This document shows, in pieces, positions 1 through 12,283 of a stretch of DNA of 64,000 bases. Both the position numbers and the translations under genes were made by a program. The stretch's first letter is position 1. Every line of letters starts with the position of its first letter. The stretch lies in contig JAIFAC010000259.1 of assembly GCA_026545765.1 (NCBI GenBank), forward strand, positions 62,001 to 126,000. Direction: 5' to 3'. The DNA is from Plantago major. Taxonomy: Eukaryota; Streptophyta; Magnoliopsida; Lamiales; Plantaginaceae. The notes under the pieces are model-generated. The model was not told the origin of the DNA. It did no database searches and saw only the letters and a program-made list of their open reading frames with translations.

Positions 1-3000
1 TGCAATAGAGTCGCAACTGTGTACTGTTTGGTAGGGAACATTGCATGGATATATGTCTCCAAGTCAAGAGCTCGTGCTCGTCTGGTTGGTTGATCTGTGA
101 TTCTCAATATTTCAGAGAGATCAGAGCACCTTAACCTTTGCCATTTCTTGAAGCATTGAATATGCTTTGGCAGGGTTTGAGCTTTGAAGAAGGGAAGTAG
201 GTCCCTTTTCTCATCATTGGAGCCTGCTTTGCACTCATTTGAGCCTGAAAGAAAGAGTTTTGAGTGAGCTTCAAAACTTTTGTAGATATCTGAGTAGAAG
301 TGTAGTTTAGTTTTTGAGTTACCTGAGTAAGTACTTGAGCTCGGAGACTTGTGCTCTTGAGACAATTGGTGTCTCAGATATCTTGTTGTGAGGTGGAGAC
401 TTGGAAGTCTGGTCCTCATCAACCTTTCTTTCTTGAACCTGAGAATTAAGATTAATACAATACTTAGGAAATTATTTGAAAGAATTTGTGCAAAAATGCT
501 TTAATGAGTTATGAGTTTTGGACTTACTTCCTCAATAGGAAGCTCAGAGTCATTTTCTCGAAACTTTCTCGGTTTACGGTATTCTTTCATGTGATGTTGC
601 CTTGGGAGCTTCATCAATTTCCATTGATCACGGGGATGTCGCAACTTTTTCCTTTGCATTTCTACTTGAATGAGCACATAAGTAGAAAGTATTGAATACT
701 TTAGAAGAAGTTTAAGATAACCCATGATGAAGAATACTTATCAGCGATTTTCATGTACCTTCATGCTAGAAGGCTCGATGATGTGTTCTTGAAACCTTGT
801 CGGTCTCTGGGTTTGTCTCGGCATTACGCCTTATCTTCCTCTTTCTCGGTTGGAGCTGTTAGAAACATTTACTTTAAATGATTAAGCTCATGGACAAATA
901 GTGAAAAGTGTTATCTTAAGAATCAATTATCACACGTAGTGCAGGCTCGATTTCTTAAGAGGCGAGGTTGGGGTAACCTCCTTCTCGGTTTACGAGGCAA
1001 GCTTTCCGACTTCCTCTTGTTTACGTGTTTCTAACTCATTTTGTAACAAAGAATTTTATATAAGTAACAAGATATATAAGCATAAAATTTTTCACAAGGT
1101 AGGAGTTAAACCATTCGGCTACGAGCATTGTCGATTGGTCTCTGGAACTTGTGACCCTTTTATACTTTGGTCTTCTTGTTCGATCTGACTTCTTTGTTTG
1201 AAGTTTTAGGTACTTCACACCTTTCACAGTGTGCAACTCGGTTGCCTCCCTGGTTGATCATCTTGAGTGGATGTCGGTTTGATCCCTCTTGTCGAGTTGG
1301 GAACACTCTTTTGCGAGGATTTTCTTGATGTTGTAATTTGGTAATTGAAATGGAGTTCATTTACCATTTCATCAACCATTAGTGGCTGTTGTGGTTGTTG
1401 TGTTTGTGGTTGTTGTGGTTATGCAGGCGAAGATCGGTCGATGAGTGTTCTTCCAGTTTTTAGATGTGGCATTTTTATCGACATCTGCCACTAAATTACC
1501 ACTCATCGGGGCTTCTTGAAGTTGTGCATAAAAGCGTTCCTGATGATGTGTTTGCACCAACAACCTTTGCTATAGGTGCTTGTTGACAACTTTGAGGTGT
1601 AGGTTCTTCTTGAAACCTTATCACGATTCTTTATTACGATAACCTTAGCCCTCTTTGTTCTTTCTAGGACTTGAGAGATGACTAGTTCATCATCTTCAGC
1701 GTCGAGCTCTCATCGCATTAGGCCATTGGTTCATTACTCCTGCGATTCTGCGGATGGGGCTTGGTGCTTTTCACTGTTTTGGCGGCATTAATGAGTTCAT
1801 CGACAAGGCATTACGCATTAGTCGCAACATTTACGAATGCACTTTCTCTTCTTGAGTCTACTTGTTCGATGATTGATGACTCTTTTGCGGCATTGATGAG
1901 TTGATACGCCTTTATCGGTTCATCGGCAAGGCACATGAGATATCGAGAATCGACAACCTCAATGGGTGTGTCTTACGATTTGCCCGGAGACTTCTTTCTT
2001 GAAGTTACGGGCTTCTTGGTATAACCTTTTCTTGAGATACCTTTTCGACTTTCGCTTCTTAGAACCTTTACGAGACCCGGTAACCTTTTTCATCAAGTTT
2101 GTATACTCATATTTGTAGAGTAGAGTTCTTGTTGGCTATTCGGCCGTCTCTCTGAGCTCGATGCCAAGCTTCTCGACAAGTAGCATATCTTGAGACCATA
2201 GCCTCTTGTGGCCTTTGGCTCGGCTAGTCCTTTGGCGATCTTAGGCTCGAAGCCTTGAATCTTCTTCACAAACTTCATGAAGGCGTACTTTCCCGATTAA
2301 AAGGGTTTTCCGGCCTTTTGTCTTGTTGATTCGGCAAGAACATCATGATCCATCGTTCTTGGCTTATCTGGTCACACCTCCTTGTAGACCATCAAAGCAT
2401 CATGAAGAATGCAAGCGATACATCGGTGAACCATCGGATATACGGTTGGGATGTCAGCAAGCTTGAACTCAGTGGGTGTATCTGATTTTTCAAGATCACA
2501 CACGTCATTGTACAATTGTTTAACACCTTCAAGGAGATCATCATCCTTGTTGTTTATTTCAAAATCCTTTCCAAGATTTTGAAACTCAAACAACTTACAG
2601 AAAGTTGTTAAGTCCAGAAGGATTTCCTTTCCTTGGGTGAGGTTTTGTGAACACTATTGCGGTGCCTTGAAACACGAAATTATCACAGAGTTGTTGTAGA
2701 ATTCTAACACATCAGTGATGAAATTCCACTTAGGTAGCTGATAGAAAACCCTTGATTTGTGCCTTTTCAAGCATGTCGAGAATCGACTTTACATCGGCTT
2801 GGTTCTCTATTGCAGCCGTGAGGTATTCCTCAACCATGGCACCACCCCAAATCATTTTGTGATTTGAAGTCCAATGGTCAGGATTAAAATCTCCTACCAG
2901 TCGGTTGTTCACAATAACCAACTCTGGTGCTTGCTTTTCAGCAGTACTAGTGGAGGATTGAGATTTCTGTGTGGAAGAATTCTTTGGGGCCATCTCTTTA

Positions 3001-3430
3001 TATAGTGTAGGGAATTTGGATTGGTGTTTGAAAGAGATTTGATTCAGTAATTCTTTGCAGAAAAACTTAATCTTGATTTGCAGAGATTGTAGAAGGTTTG
3101 CGAGAGAATCGAGAAGGTTTTGCTATTTTTGTGTAAGTCGAATTTTGGATTAAGCGAAAGTGATTTCTTTTGCCAAAATCCTATATATATAGCAATAGAA
3201 TCTCAACAGACAAATACATACAAATTGATTTTGTGTGTATCTGTGAGGTGCAAGCAGGCGTGAGCAAAAGCTAGTTCGGCATTAAATGCAAAGTGGGCTT
3301 TGTCAGAATTTTTACAGTCCACTATTTCCTGTGAATTAATTTCCACCGTATAGATCAAGCGCTTAATTTCATCAAGGGTCACCATTTCTTCTTGACAATG
3401 ATCACAATCAACAAGTGTAATTGTGCCCAT
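1..3430 (-). pseudogene. Extra region downstream of Sirevirus pol (env-like position)
   Basis: Minus-strand counterpart of the region at 19,155-22,550. Recognisable pieces are a short frame starting MGTITLVDCDHCQEEM (3,430-3,203), a frame starting MAPKNSSTQKSQSS with WTSNHKMIWGGAMVEEY (2,993-2,730), a frame around 2,593-2,093 with KFVKKIQGFEPKIAKGLAEP, and a Pro/Gln repeat stretch near 1,380-1,440. Sireviruses of dicots often carry an extra, env-like gene here; no signal peptide or clear membrane anchor could be made out, so the function is unknown. Broken. Confidence 0.5.
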
Positions 3431-3775
3431 TTAATGAATTTTGGCTATTAGCTATCTCGAATCACGTTTTTGTATGACCGAGAACCTTTGTTTGCATCTG
3501 AATCTTTCTTATACTTAGGACTTTTCCAAGTTTTCATCAAGATAGAAATAATGCAATTTCAAGAGAGTAGTTATTGCGGATAGTTGTACTATTCTCCTTT
3601 GTGTTCCCGTTTATAGAGTGATTCGGATATTTGAGTTCCGTCTCGGAGATCTTAAGGCATCTTTTTCTCTTTAGCCTTTTGACTTACGGATACCGTTCAG
3701 TTCTCTTTTCTCTTCTCTGGATGTCCGTTCCAGATACCTCTTCTCTGGATGCCCGTTCCAGATTCTTGAACTTTT

Positions 3776-5755
3776 TCAGTTCATTGGTAGTTCCATTAGT
3801 CCAAGATTATGTCTTAAGGCTAAGAATCTACTTTCTTGTAGTGGCTTAGTGAAGATATCTGCAAGTTGGTCTTGATGCCAATCTTGAGTATCTCTATATT
3901 GCCTTTTCAACATGGTCTCGATGAAGTGATGTCTAACATCAATATGCTTTGTTACGGCATGAAATTTAGGATTACGTAATGCAATAGCACTTGTGTTGTC
4001 ACGAGAAAATGGGAGTTTTCTTTTCATCGAGTCCATAGTCTTTAAGTTGTTGTTGTATCCACGAATTTGTGTTGCACAACAACCGGACAATATATTCAGC
4101 CTACGTGGTAGAAGTTGCAATTGAGTTTTGCTTCTTGCTAAACCACGAGATAAGTCTAGTACCCGGACAAGTTCGAGGTGCTTTTCCTATCAGCGATGAT
4201 CGGCATAATCGTCGAGTGCCGGCTAAACTCAATCCGCTTTCTTTAGGATACCACAATCCTACATCTCTGTACCTTTTACATACCTTAATATTTTCATAGC
4301 AATGTTGTAGTGTGTTTGCATCGGTTGTAAATCCTTTTACACTCCAACGGCGTATTGAATATCGAGTCTACTTGCGTGAGGTAAAGTAGTGAACCTATCA
4401 ATTTCCTATACTTATGTTCTTCAACACTCTTATCGATTGATTATAGGTCATTTTGGTTCCAATGCTCATAGGTATCTTAGCATTCTTTTCAGAAGGCTTA
4501 AGATTGAATTTTGTGAGCATATCTTTTGCATACTTTGTTTGACTAATGAATATTCCATCATTGAGTTGCTTGACTTGCAATCCTAGAAAATAATTCATTT
4601 CTCCATCATGCTCATCTCAAACTTACTTTTCATGAGATTTGCAAAGTCATTACAAAGTTGCTTGTCCTTAGATCCAAATATGATGTCATCAACATATACT
4701 TGAACTAAGAGTAGTTCCCCATCATGATTTAAGGTAAATAAAGTTTTATCAACTTCACCTTTCTTGAAACCACTTTCCAGAAGGTATTTGGCCAAAGTGT
4801 CATACCATGCTCTTGGAGCTGTTTGATCCATCTGAGCTTTACATGGTTTATAGACCATTCTACTTTACGAGGAAACTTCAAAGCCGGTGGTTGCTCAACA
4901 TAAACTTCTTCGCAAGTTCACCGTTCAAGAATGCACTTTTGACATCCATCGATAAACTTTAAAATCTTTATGAGTGCAAAGGCTAGAAAGAGTCTTATTG
5001 CATCAATCTGGCAACTGGTGCATATGACTCATCAAAATCTAAGCCTTCAGTCTGGGTAAATCCCTTGGCAACCAATCTTGCTTTGTTTCTGGTTATTTCA
5101 CCAGATTCATTCATTTTGTTTCTGAAAACCCACTTGGTTCCAATAACAGATATTCCTTCTACAAATGGAACTAGTTTCCAGACTTTGTTTCTCTCAAATT
5201 GATCCAACTCTTCTTGCATTGCAGAGATCCAGTCTTGGTCTCCTAATGCTTCTTCTATATTTTTAGGTTCAATATTTGAGATGAAACATCCAAAGAGAGA
5301 ATTAGCATTTTCAGCTATTGCTCTCCTAGTCCTAACACATTGATTAATTGGTCGATCACATCTGCTGCAGGATGATCCTTGATCCATCTCATCATAGGTT
5401 TAGTGCTAGTAGGATCAATATCCAAATGATTTGAATGTGAATCACTGGGATTTTGATTTGATACTTTTTCAGTATCTAAGACATTTTGCTCCTCAGAAGG
5501 GCAATTAATGTCTGACACTTGTTCAGTGTTTGAGCTATTTGGAACATGTCTTTCAGAGAGATTATTTCCAGAGATAGCTTCATGATGAATATCTTCAGTT
5601 TCCATTTCTGGAAGTTTCATAGGAAATTCTTCATCATGTTTGTGAGTCATCTGGTTGTTACTAGGCATATCAAGCTTTTCTACGTCAGAGTCATCCTCAC
5701 TTTCCATAATGATGTTTCTCCTTTCTGAGGATTCTTCTTCAGAATCCCTCAACAT
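3776..5755 (-). pseudogene. Sirevirus linker, reverse transcriptase and RNase H remnant
   Basis: Minus-strand remnant. An acidic linker (about 5,755-5,400) precedes the RT, which shows [36 protein letters not shown] and, near 4,700, the catalytic YVDDIIFGS. RNase H follows with the Copia C-terminal motifs TKHIDVRHHF and DQLADIFTKPL, ending in LGLMELPMN near 3,776. These domains copy the RNA into DNA inside the particle. Broken, with several breaks; the plus-strand counterpart is at 16,750-18,804. Confidence 0.8.
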
Positions 5756-5989
5756 TAGTTCTTTGAACCTTTCTGAGAGTTCATCATTAGGAGGTGTTTT
5801 CTTACTTCCTTCATAGAATCTGACATGGGCGATTCTTCAATTTTCTTTGTTCTTTTGTTGTAAATTATGTAGGCTTTGGTATTCGTGGAATAACCAAGAA
5901 ATACACCTTTATCTGCCTTTGGTTGAAATGTTCTCAGATAATCTTTTCCATTGTTTAGAACAAAACATCTACAACCAAATACTCTCAGA

Positions 5990-7100
5990 TGTTTGATATT
6001 AGGGGGTCTACCAACCAAGATTTCATAAGGGGTCTTGTCATGGTGTTTGTTTATCAAACATACATTACGATTATGGCAGTGTGTTCTGAGTTCAACCCGA
6101 TAAACTTCACTTATTTTAGTGTCATTAGCATCGTCCTTGCGGCTTCTTTAAGGGTTCTGTTTTCCTTTGCAACACCATTTTTTGAGGTGTTCTTCTGAGA
6201 GGAAAGTTGGTCTTTGTATACCTTTTGGTACAAAACTCCTTTATGTCTTGGTTGACAAACTCGGTACCATGGTGCTACGATTGCGATACCTTGTCATTTT
6301 CATGACTTCAAGCTTTTTCAAAAGTTTGGTATCTCCACCACGGCATCGATTTGTGTTTGGAAAAGACAACCCAGTGAATTTTGAGAAGTCATCTACAACA
6401 ACGGACCATACTTCTTTCTGCATAACTAGTTACGGATGATTTAAAAGATCCATGTGTAATAGTTGCGTTGGTCTAACACTAAAGTGTCGATTTTGGACTT
6501 GAAAGAGATCTTAGATTGTTTCCCCATCGGCAGGTGAGCAGATACCATCCTTTCTGAAAGATGTTTTTGGAAGGCCAACCACTAACTCTTTCTTGGCAAG
6601 TCTGTTCAGAGTTTTGAAGTTCAAGTGACTCAGTCTTCTGTGTGACCAGATTGACTCACCATGAGACATTCTTCAGTTGTGGCAGATGCCCAATCGGCAA
6701 CATAAAAAGGCGCCTTTCGCCGAGCAACCAAGGTATGCTGCTTTGACTCATTGTCGATTAGTTTGCGATATTTTGCTTTGAATTTTACATAAAACCTTTA
6801 TGCATAAGCGCTCATGCTAAATAGATTATATTTCAAATCCTTAACATGTAATACGTCGGTGATTGTTAATGTTCCCAATTTGGCGTTGCAAATCCCGGAG
6901 AGGCATTTAATTCTCCTCAAAGTCGATATACGGTCACGTGTTGCAAGCTTTGTAATTGACAGTTTGCTTTGTCTCTGTCATGTGCTTTCGCATCCACTAT
7001 CAAATAGCCATTGTGCTTTAGTCCGAAAGCATTCTCATCATATAAGATGATTTTTATGTTAGAGATGTCTGGACCGTCAATTTCAGCAACTCCACACATT
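5990..7100 (-). pseudogene. Sirevirus protease-integrase remnant
   Basis: Minus-strand remnant covering the aspartic protease and integrase. Integrase hallmarks seen on the minus strand are the zinc-binding pre-integrase segment, a core with VVDDFSKFTGL, and near 6,000 the C-terminal [14 protein letters not shown] followed by [17 protein letters not shown]. The order protease, integrase, RT is diagnostic of Copia rather than Ty3 elements. Broken, with several breaks. Confidence 0.7.
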
Positions 7101-7179
7101 TCATTCTTCTTGAGGCCGAAGTCGATTATATCATGAGTAATTCCACATAATTCTGGTGATGGTAAGGTTGATTCATCTG

Positions 7180-8366
7180 AATTGTCATCTTCAGAATATG
7201 TCTCAACGTCTAGAGCATCCAGTTGAGTTTGGATTTTCTTTCTTTCTTCAGTTAATAAAGCTTTCTGGCTTCTTCTGAAGATTCTTCTATCTTTCTTGTC
7301 ACCTGTCCTTAGTTTGTTGAAGGCAGGACAATCCTTCTTGAAGTGACCAGGTTTCTGACAATAGAAACAGATATCGTTTCCAATTTCAATTTCCTCAGTA
7401 CATGATGCTTTACGAAATTTGGCTTGTTCAGCGAGCTTTGCATATTTTTGTACTGGTGATAGTTTGAGCCTAGATGCTTTTTCAGCTTCTCTTTGGCTTT
7501 TCTTCTCTCAACTTCTCGACTGACATATTTGCTCATTTGCTTTGCAGCAAGAGCATCCTCTTCCTTGCTTTTCTTCTTTTCAGAAGTTCCTTGAGCAACC
7601 AGAGCAATATTCTGCAACTTTTCAGTTGTTTGTTCTCTTTGTGTTGTCTCATAATCAACCGTAGCAAGATGTGAGAAGAGTTCCACTGGAGTGATATTTG
7701 GCATTCCTTGGTTAAAATAAAAGAATTTAGTATGCTCCTTGTTGTGGTTAAGACTTCTGACAATAGTCTTAATCTTTTATTTGGGAGTATCTGTTGCTTT
7801 CCCAATCTTTGCCATATCACTCATGAGGTGGTAAATCTGAAATCAAGTTCTTCGAGTTTCATTGGGTCCTTGTTTGAAATTTTGAAATTTTAACTTGAGA
7901 ACTTGAACTTGTTTTCTTTGGTTTTCTCGGTTAAACAAACGCATTTCTTCAATCGATTTGCCGCAAATTTCGCCGTTTTAGCACCCCACAATTTACACTG
8001 CATGTGCTCAGGTGTCGATCTGATGATGATATTACGAGCTTGACCATCCAGACGATTTCTCTTGGCATCTTCCGATGTCTAGAGTTCTCTGGTCTTTGGT
8101 TCGTAAACAACTTGACTAGTAGATCTCCCACTTGTTGACGCATCAGTTTGTGAAGATCCTTCGCTTTGATCTCTATCTCTACCATTAGAAACCTCCATGA
8201 CTTGTTGAAGTCGTTGAATGACTATTGGGCCATTCTTTATCACTTCGATCATTTCGTCACTTATGGCTTCAAGGTGGAGCATCATGTTATTTTTCCATTT
8301 CTCGTAGTTCTCTGGTTTGAGAACGGGTGCATCACTCAGAGACATTCCTGCACACTTAACACACAA
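7180..8366 (-). pseudogene. Sirevirus gag remnant
   Basis: Minus-strand coding remnant of the capsid/nucleocapsid polyprotein. The N-terminal part contains APVLKPENYEKWKNNM, typical of Copia gag. The middle has the conserved stretch FRFTTLMSDMAALG and LFSHLATVDYETTQREQ, followed by a lysine-rich helical part and a CX2CX4HX4C zinc knuckle (CFYCQKPGHFKKDC) near 7,345. Gag packages the element RNA in a cytoplasmic particle. The copy is broken. Confidence 0.75.
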
Positions 8367-8440
8367 ATTAAATAGTCCTCGAAAATGGACAAAGTTCCTT
8401 CACCTATCTGGGGATCTAGGTTCAGTACAGAAGGCTTGTG

Positions 8441-8460
8441 AACCTCCTGCTCTGATACCA
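8441..8460 (-). promoter_or_regulatory. Primer-binding site (initiator Met tRNA type)
   Basis: On the minus strand, two bases inside the LTR end, the sequence starts TGGTATCAGAGC, the standard plant Copia primer site complementary to the 3' end of initiator methionine tRNA. It fixes the orientation and the LTR boundary at 8,463. Confidence 0.85.
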
Positions 8461-8462
8461 CT

Positions 8463-8940
8463 TGTTGGTCCAGATAATGGCAAAGTAAAAGACTAGAGGG
8501 GGGCGGGGGGTGAATAGTCTTTTAAAACTTTTGTCGATAAAAACTATTTCTCAGATATCAGTGTAGATATCTAATACTTAGATTCAGAGCGCGGAAGACT
8601 TAAGATAGATAAGTGCAGAAACAGTTAAAGTGTGTGTGTGTGTGTTCTTTGAAATGTAAATCTGAGAAAAGTAAATAACACAGCAAGTATAGTGGTATCT
8701 GGGTTGGCGTAATCCTCCAACTAATCCACTTGGTCTTCCAAAGACCTAGAATTCACTAGAATAGATAATTGAGGTCACCTTACAAAATCCTATTCTAAGA
8801 TTCCTTAAACAAATGGTTCCCAACCAAATGTTCCCCTGAGTTGTTCCCGGCTTTCCGACGAAGTACTTCTGCTCGAGAAACCTTTTGAAATTCCCTAGCT
8901 TCCCAAGCTAAGTACTTCCTGTGCTCAATAACCTTGGAGT
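8463..8940 (-). repeat. Partial LTR of the minus-strand Sirevirus
   Basis: This is the last ~480 bp of an LTR in minus orientation, beginning (plus sense) TGTTGGTCC and matching the end of the LTR at 12,380-12,848. It carries a TG microsatellite, a G-rich run near 8,498 and one of the GGAAGTACTT repeat units. At about 8,937 it changes abruptly into gag sequence of a different, older relative. Confidence 0.8.
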
Positions 8941-9019
8941 GACCAGGCTTTTGACAATAGAAATAGATGTCATTTCCTATTTCTGCAGCTTTAGTACTAA
9001 CACCTTTCTGAATGGGTGT

Positions 9020-9940
9020 TCAAAGAGTGTTCATTTGTATGTTCTTGTACTGATGATAGTTTGGGCCCAGATGCTTTTTCAGCTTTTCTTTAGCTTTTCT
9101 TCTCTCAATCTCTTGACTTACAAATTTCTTCATGTGTCTTACTGCAAGAGCATTTTCTTCAGATGCATCTTTGGTATCCTTCTTTTCAGAAGAACCTTGA
9201 CAAACTAGAGCAACACTTTGCAACTTTTCAGCTGTTTGTTCTCTCTGAGTTGTCTCATAGTCTACAGTAGCAAGATGAGAAAAGAGCTCTACTGGAGTAA
9301 TATTTGGTATCCCTTGATTGAAATAAAAGAACTTAGTGTGTTCCCAGTTGGGATTGAGACTTCTGACAATAGTCTTAATCTTTTCTGACTGGGAGTATCT
9401 ATTGCTTTCACCAAGTGCAGCCATATCACTCATAAGAGTAGTAAATCTGAAATCAAGTTCTTCCAGAGTTTCAGAGGGACCTTGTTTGAAGTTTTGGAAC
9501 TTCAATTTAAGAACTTCGAAATTGTTTTCTTTGGTTTTCGGTTAAACGCAGATTTCTTCAATCAATTGCCAGGCAACTTTCGCCGTTTTAGCACCCCACA
9601 GTTTACACTGTATGTGCTCAGGTGTCGATATGATGATTATATTACGAGCTTGACCATCCAATCTGTGTCTCTTGGCATCTTCAGATGTCCAGAGCTCTCT
9701 TGGCTTGTCTTCATACATAATGCTTCCACGAGCAACATGATCACTATCACTAGCAGTCATATCCTCACTTCCATCTTCCTTGTCTGAGGCTTTTCTTCCA
9801 TCAGACAGACACCTCAGTAACTTGTTTGAGTTGTCTGATTTTGATAGGCCCTTCATTGATGACATAGATCATCTCATCACTAATGGCCTCCAGATGGAGC
9901 ATCATGTTGTTCTTCCATTTCTCGTAGTTTTACGGTTTGA
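9020..9940 (-). pseudogene. Older Sirevirus gag remnant
   Basis: A 161-residue minus-strand frame (9,505-9,020) reads through the conserved gag core with FRFTTLMSDMAALGESN, TPVELFSHLATVDYETTQ and KKHLGPNYHQYKN. A second frame (9,865-9,542) carries the more N-terminal part. The zinc knuckle begins at about 8,985 and stops at the junction near 8,940. Broken. Confidence 0.75.
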
Positions 9941-10077
9941 ATGGCATCACTCAGAGACATACCTGCACACTTAACACACAAATTAAATAGTCCTCAGAGA
10001 GGGACAAAGTTTCTTCACCTATCTGGGGATCTAGGTTCAATGCAGAAGGCTTGTGAACCTCCTGCTCTGATACCACT

Positions 10078-11150
10078 TGTTGGTCCAGATAATGGCAAAG
10101 TAAAAGACTAGAGGGGGGGGGGGGTGAATAGTCTTTTAAAAATTTTGTCGAAAACAGTTCTCGAAAACAGGGTTTCGATACTTAAATTCAGAAGCCTGGA
10201 AGACTTTAAGATAGGTAAGTGCAGAAACAATAAGTATGTGTGTGTGTGTGCTTTGCTGAAATGTAAATACAGAAAGGTAAATAACACAGCAAGTATAGTG
10301 GTATCTGGAGGTGGCGTAATCCTCCAACTAATCCACTTTGGTCTTTCTGAGACCTAGAATTCACTAGAACTAATTGAGTTCACCTTACAATAATCCTATT
10401 CTAAGATTCCTAAACAAATGGTTCCCAACCAAATGTTCCCCCTGAGTTATTCCCGACTCCCTGAGCTAAGTACTTCCTCTACTCGAGATAACCTTGGAGT
10501 TGTTCCACGATTTCCCAAATCAAGTACTTCCTCTACTCCACGCCTTGATGGTGTTGGTTATAAGGTTTTGTCGAAAAGGCTTCTCGTATAACTTTTCGAT
10601 TATGTTTCTGAGAGCCAAAGCGACGAGACTACTTAATACACTTGTTCGGTGGATGGCGATGCTCTTCTTGACCCAAGTAATTGGTGTCCGTTCTGGAGAA
10701 TGAGCTTCAGAAAGGGTATCTGATAGTTCAACTCTTTCACGAATAACAATCTCTTGTTAAGGTTCAGGACAACTTAGAACTACTAGTGATTCTTCAAGCA
10801 ACAGAAAGCTTTCAGAAAGGATAGTAGAGTGCTTGAGAGAATACTTTGCTTGATGGTAAGTTTGCAAGATAGAGCGTTCTAAGGTATGTTCTTCAAGCAT
10901 CTAAGTGTGTGATATATATAGATAAATTTGAGAGGCGTTTGAATTATATCCGTTGTGCTCTCTATCAAATTATATCCGTTTATATCTTGAACTATGTACT
11001 CATAAGTCACTATCTCATTTTCAGAGAGGACTGCTTTTTGCAGCATTTCTGCCGATGCATTTAATGCATAGTACTGTTCATTGTCCTTTAGTCTCAACTG
11101 ATACATGAGCCTTTCTGATGGCTTGCATGCTCCATACTCATGATGTCATA
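10078..11150 (-). repeat. LTR of the older Sirevirus, first part
   Basis: Begins (plus sense) TGTTGGTCC directly behind a Met-tRNA primer site (TGGTATCAGAG on the minus strand at about 10,066-10,076). It runs to the TCATA duplication at 11,146-11,150, where the plus-strand element is inserted. It contains a run of 14 G near 10,110, a TG microsatellite near 10,236 and GGAAGTACTT-like units. The continuation is at 27,108-27,453. Confidence 0.8.
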
Positions 11151-11880
11151 TGTTAGGAATATCTGTTTAGATTTTGATCAGCAACATGATGACTTATCTT
11201 AGTCTCAGAAAGGTGATTAGTACTCTTGGTTCACTTGAACATTGTAAAAGAGGAAACCCACTAAGTATGATAGTCTAGTTAATCTTGTATAGGATGTTAG
11301 GTCTCAAAATGTAATTTTTATTTTATGAAGAGAAGACCAAGAAGAAGACATCCAAGCAGAACAAGTTCAACGACTTTGAAGATTTGAAAAGCGCAAGATT
11401 ACTGAAATAGTTTTGCAGATACCTTGACCAGATTTCTTGAAGACGCGAATGATTGCTAAACAAATCATGTCACAAGAGATATCTGAGAAGTCAAGAGGTC
11501 CATCTGGAAAATAAGGAAAGTGTCCACAGATATCTACACTCAGATACCTTGAGCTTTAAACCACATTTCTGATAAAGAAATATATATTGCAAACAAAGTA
11601 GTTTCAATAAAAGTGGCATCTGAAGTTAAAGGTAAGGACGTGCTAAAACTCAGAGAAAACTGATAAAGTTAAGTCTCTGATACAAAGCATAGTTCCATTG
11701 GCACTACAGGACAAAAGTATAGTATAATGCATTAAATGCACAGACAGAGATGTCTGAACAAAAGCAACGGTAGCTTCTGAAAAAGAAGACAAACTCACAT
11801 AAGATTACTATACACAGATATCAATAGTTTGAATTTGATTTAAGCCTAATGGATACTATTCAAACGGCATTCAAATTCAT

Positions 11881-11890
11881 CTATAAATAT
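11881..11890 (+). promoter_or_regulatory. TATA box of Sirevirus 5' LTR
   Basis: CTATAAATAT lies 730 bp into the LTR and is preserved at the same place in the 3' LTR (26,143-26,152). It is followed by an A/C-rich leader, as expected for the U3/R border of a plant LTR promoter. Confidence 0.6.
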
Positions 11891-12283
11891 CAACACTTAG
11901 ACTGCTTGAGAAGACACGCTGAACTTTACACACAACCTGAAGAACTTACACTGAACACATATCTCGCTCTCTCAAGCAAATTACTTATCCTCAAAGCTTT
12001 CTGCTGCGACCAAAGCTCTTGATCTTGAGTAACAGTGAAGTTCTAAGTGTCCTGATCCTAAACAAGCACTGCTATATGTGAAAGAGTTGAATTGAAAGAT
12101 CAAGTATCTAAGATTCATTCTCTTGAACATTTATCTAAGACTTGGGTCAGTAAAAAGAACAAGATACCATACATTGAAAAGTGTATTAAGTATACTTGAT
12201 TCACAGAGCTATCTGATTAACTGAAAAGTTAATAAAGAAGCTCATCTGACAACTCAAACCGAAACCAACACCATAACTGGCGT

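Larger units (their letters stand above)
1..8940 (-). mobile_element. Sirevirus-type Copia LTR retrotransposon, minus strand, runs off left edge
   Basis: Read on the minus strand from 8,940 down to 1 the order is partial LTR, primer-binding site, gag, protease, integrase, reverse transcriptase, RNase H and a long extra region, which is Copia (Ty1) order. The whole stretch matches, in reverse, the plus-strand element at 11,151-27,107, and position 1 corresponds to about 22,550 there, so roughly the last 3 kb plus the 3' LTR lie outside the window. The Met-tRNA primer site, a coiled-coil gag with one zinc knuckle and a large region between pol and the 3' LTR point to the Sirevirus (SIRE/Maximus) lineage. 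The copy is broken, with many breaks spread over gag, pol and the extra region. It is close in sequence to the plus-strand copy, so both look fairly recent. Confidence 0.85.
8937..11150 (-). mobile_element. Older, diverged Sirevirus remnant (gag plus split LTR), minus strand
   Basis: From 11,150 down to 8,937 the minus strand holds LTR (10,078-11,150), primer site and gag of a relative clearly diverged from the two other copies. Its remaining LTR part lies at 27,108-27,453, beyond the plus-strand element that interrupts it. The gag differs at many residues from both other copies and the split LTR part has only patchy similarity to theirs, so this is an older subfamily. The rest of the element is absent at this point or lies left of the window. 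Confidence 0.75.

Noticed and set aside
8441-8460. tRNA gene suggested by Met-tRNA-like sequence
   Set aside because: Only the short complement of the tRNA 3' end is present next to an LTR, as in a primer-binding site; no cloverleaf.
10103-10125. Long G run (and the C run near 46,838) as a special structure such as a quadruplex site
   Set aside because: Homopolymers of this length are error-prone in assemblies and the partner LTRs have shorter runs; a single run is not a quadruplex motif.
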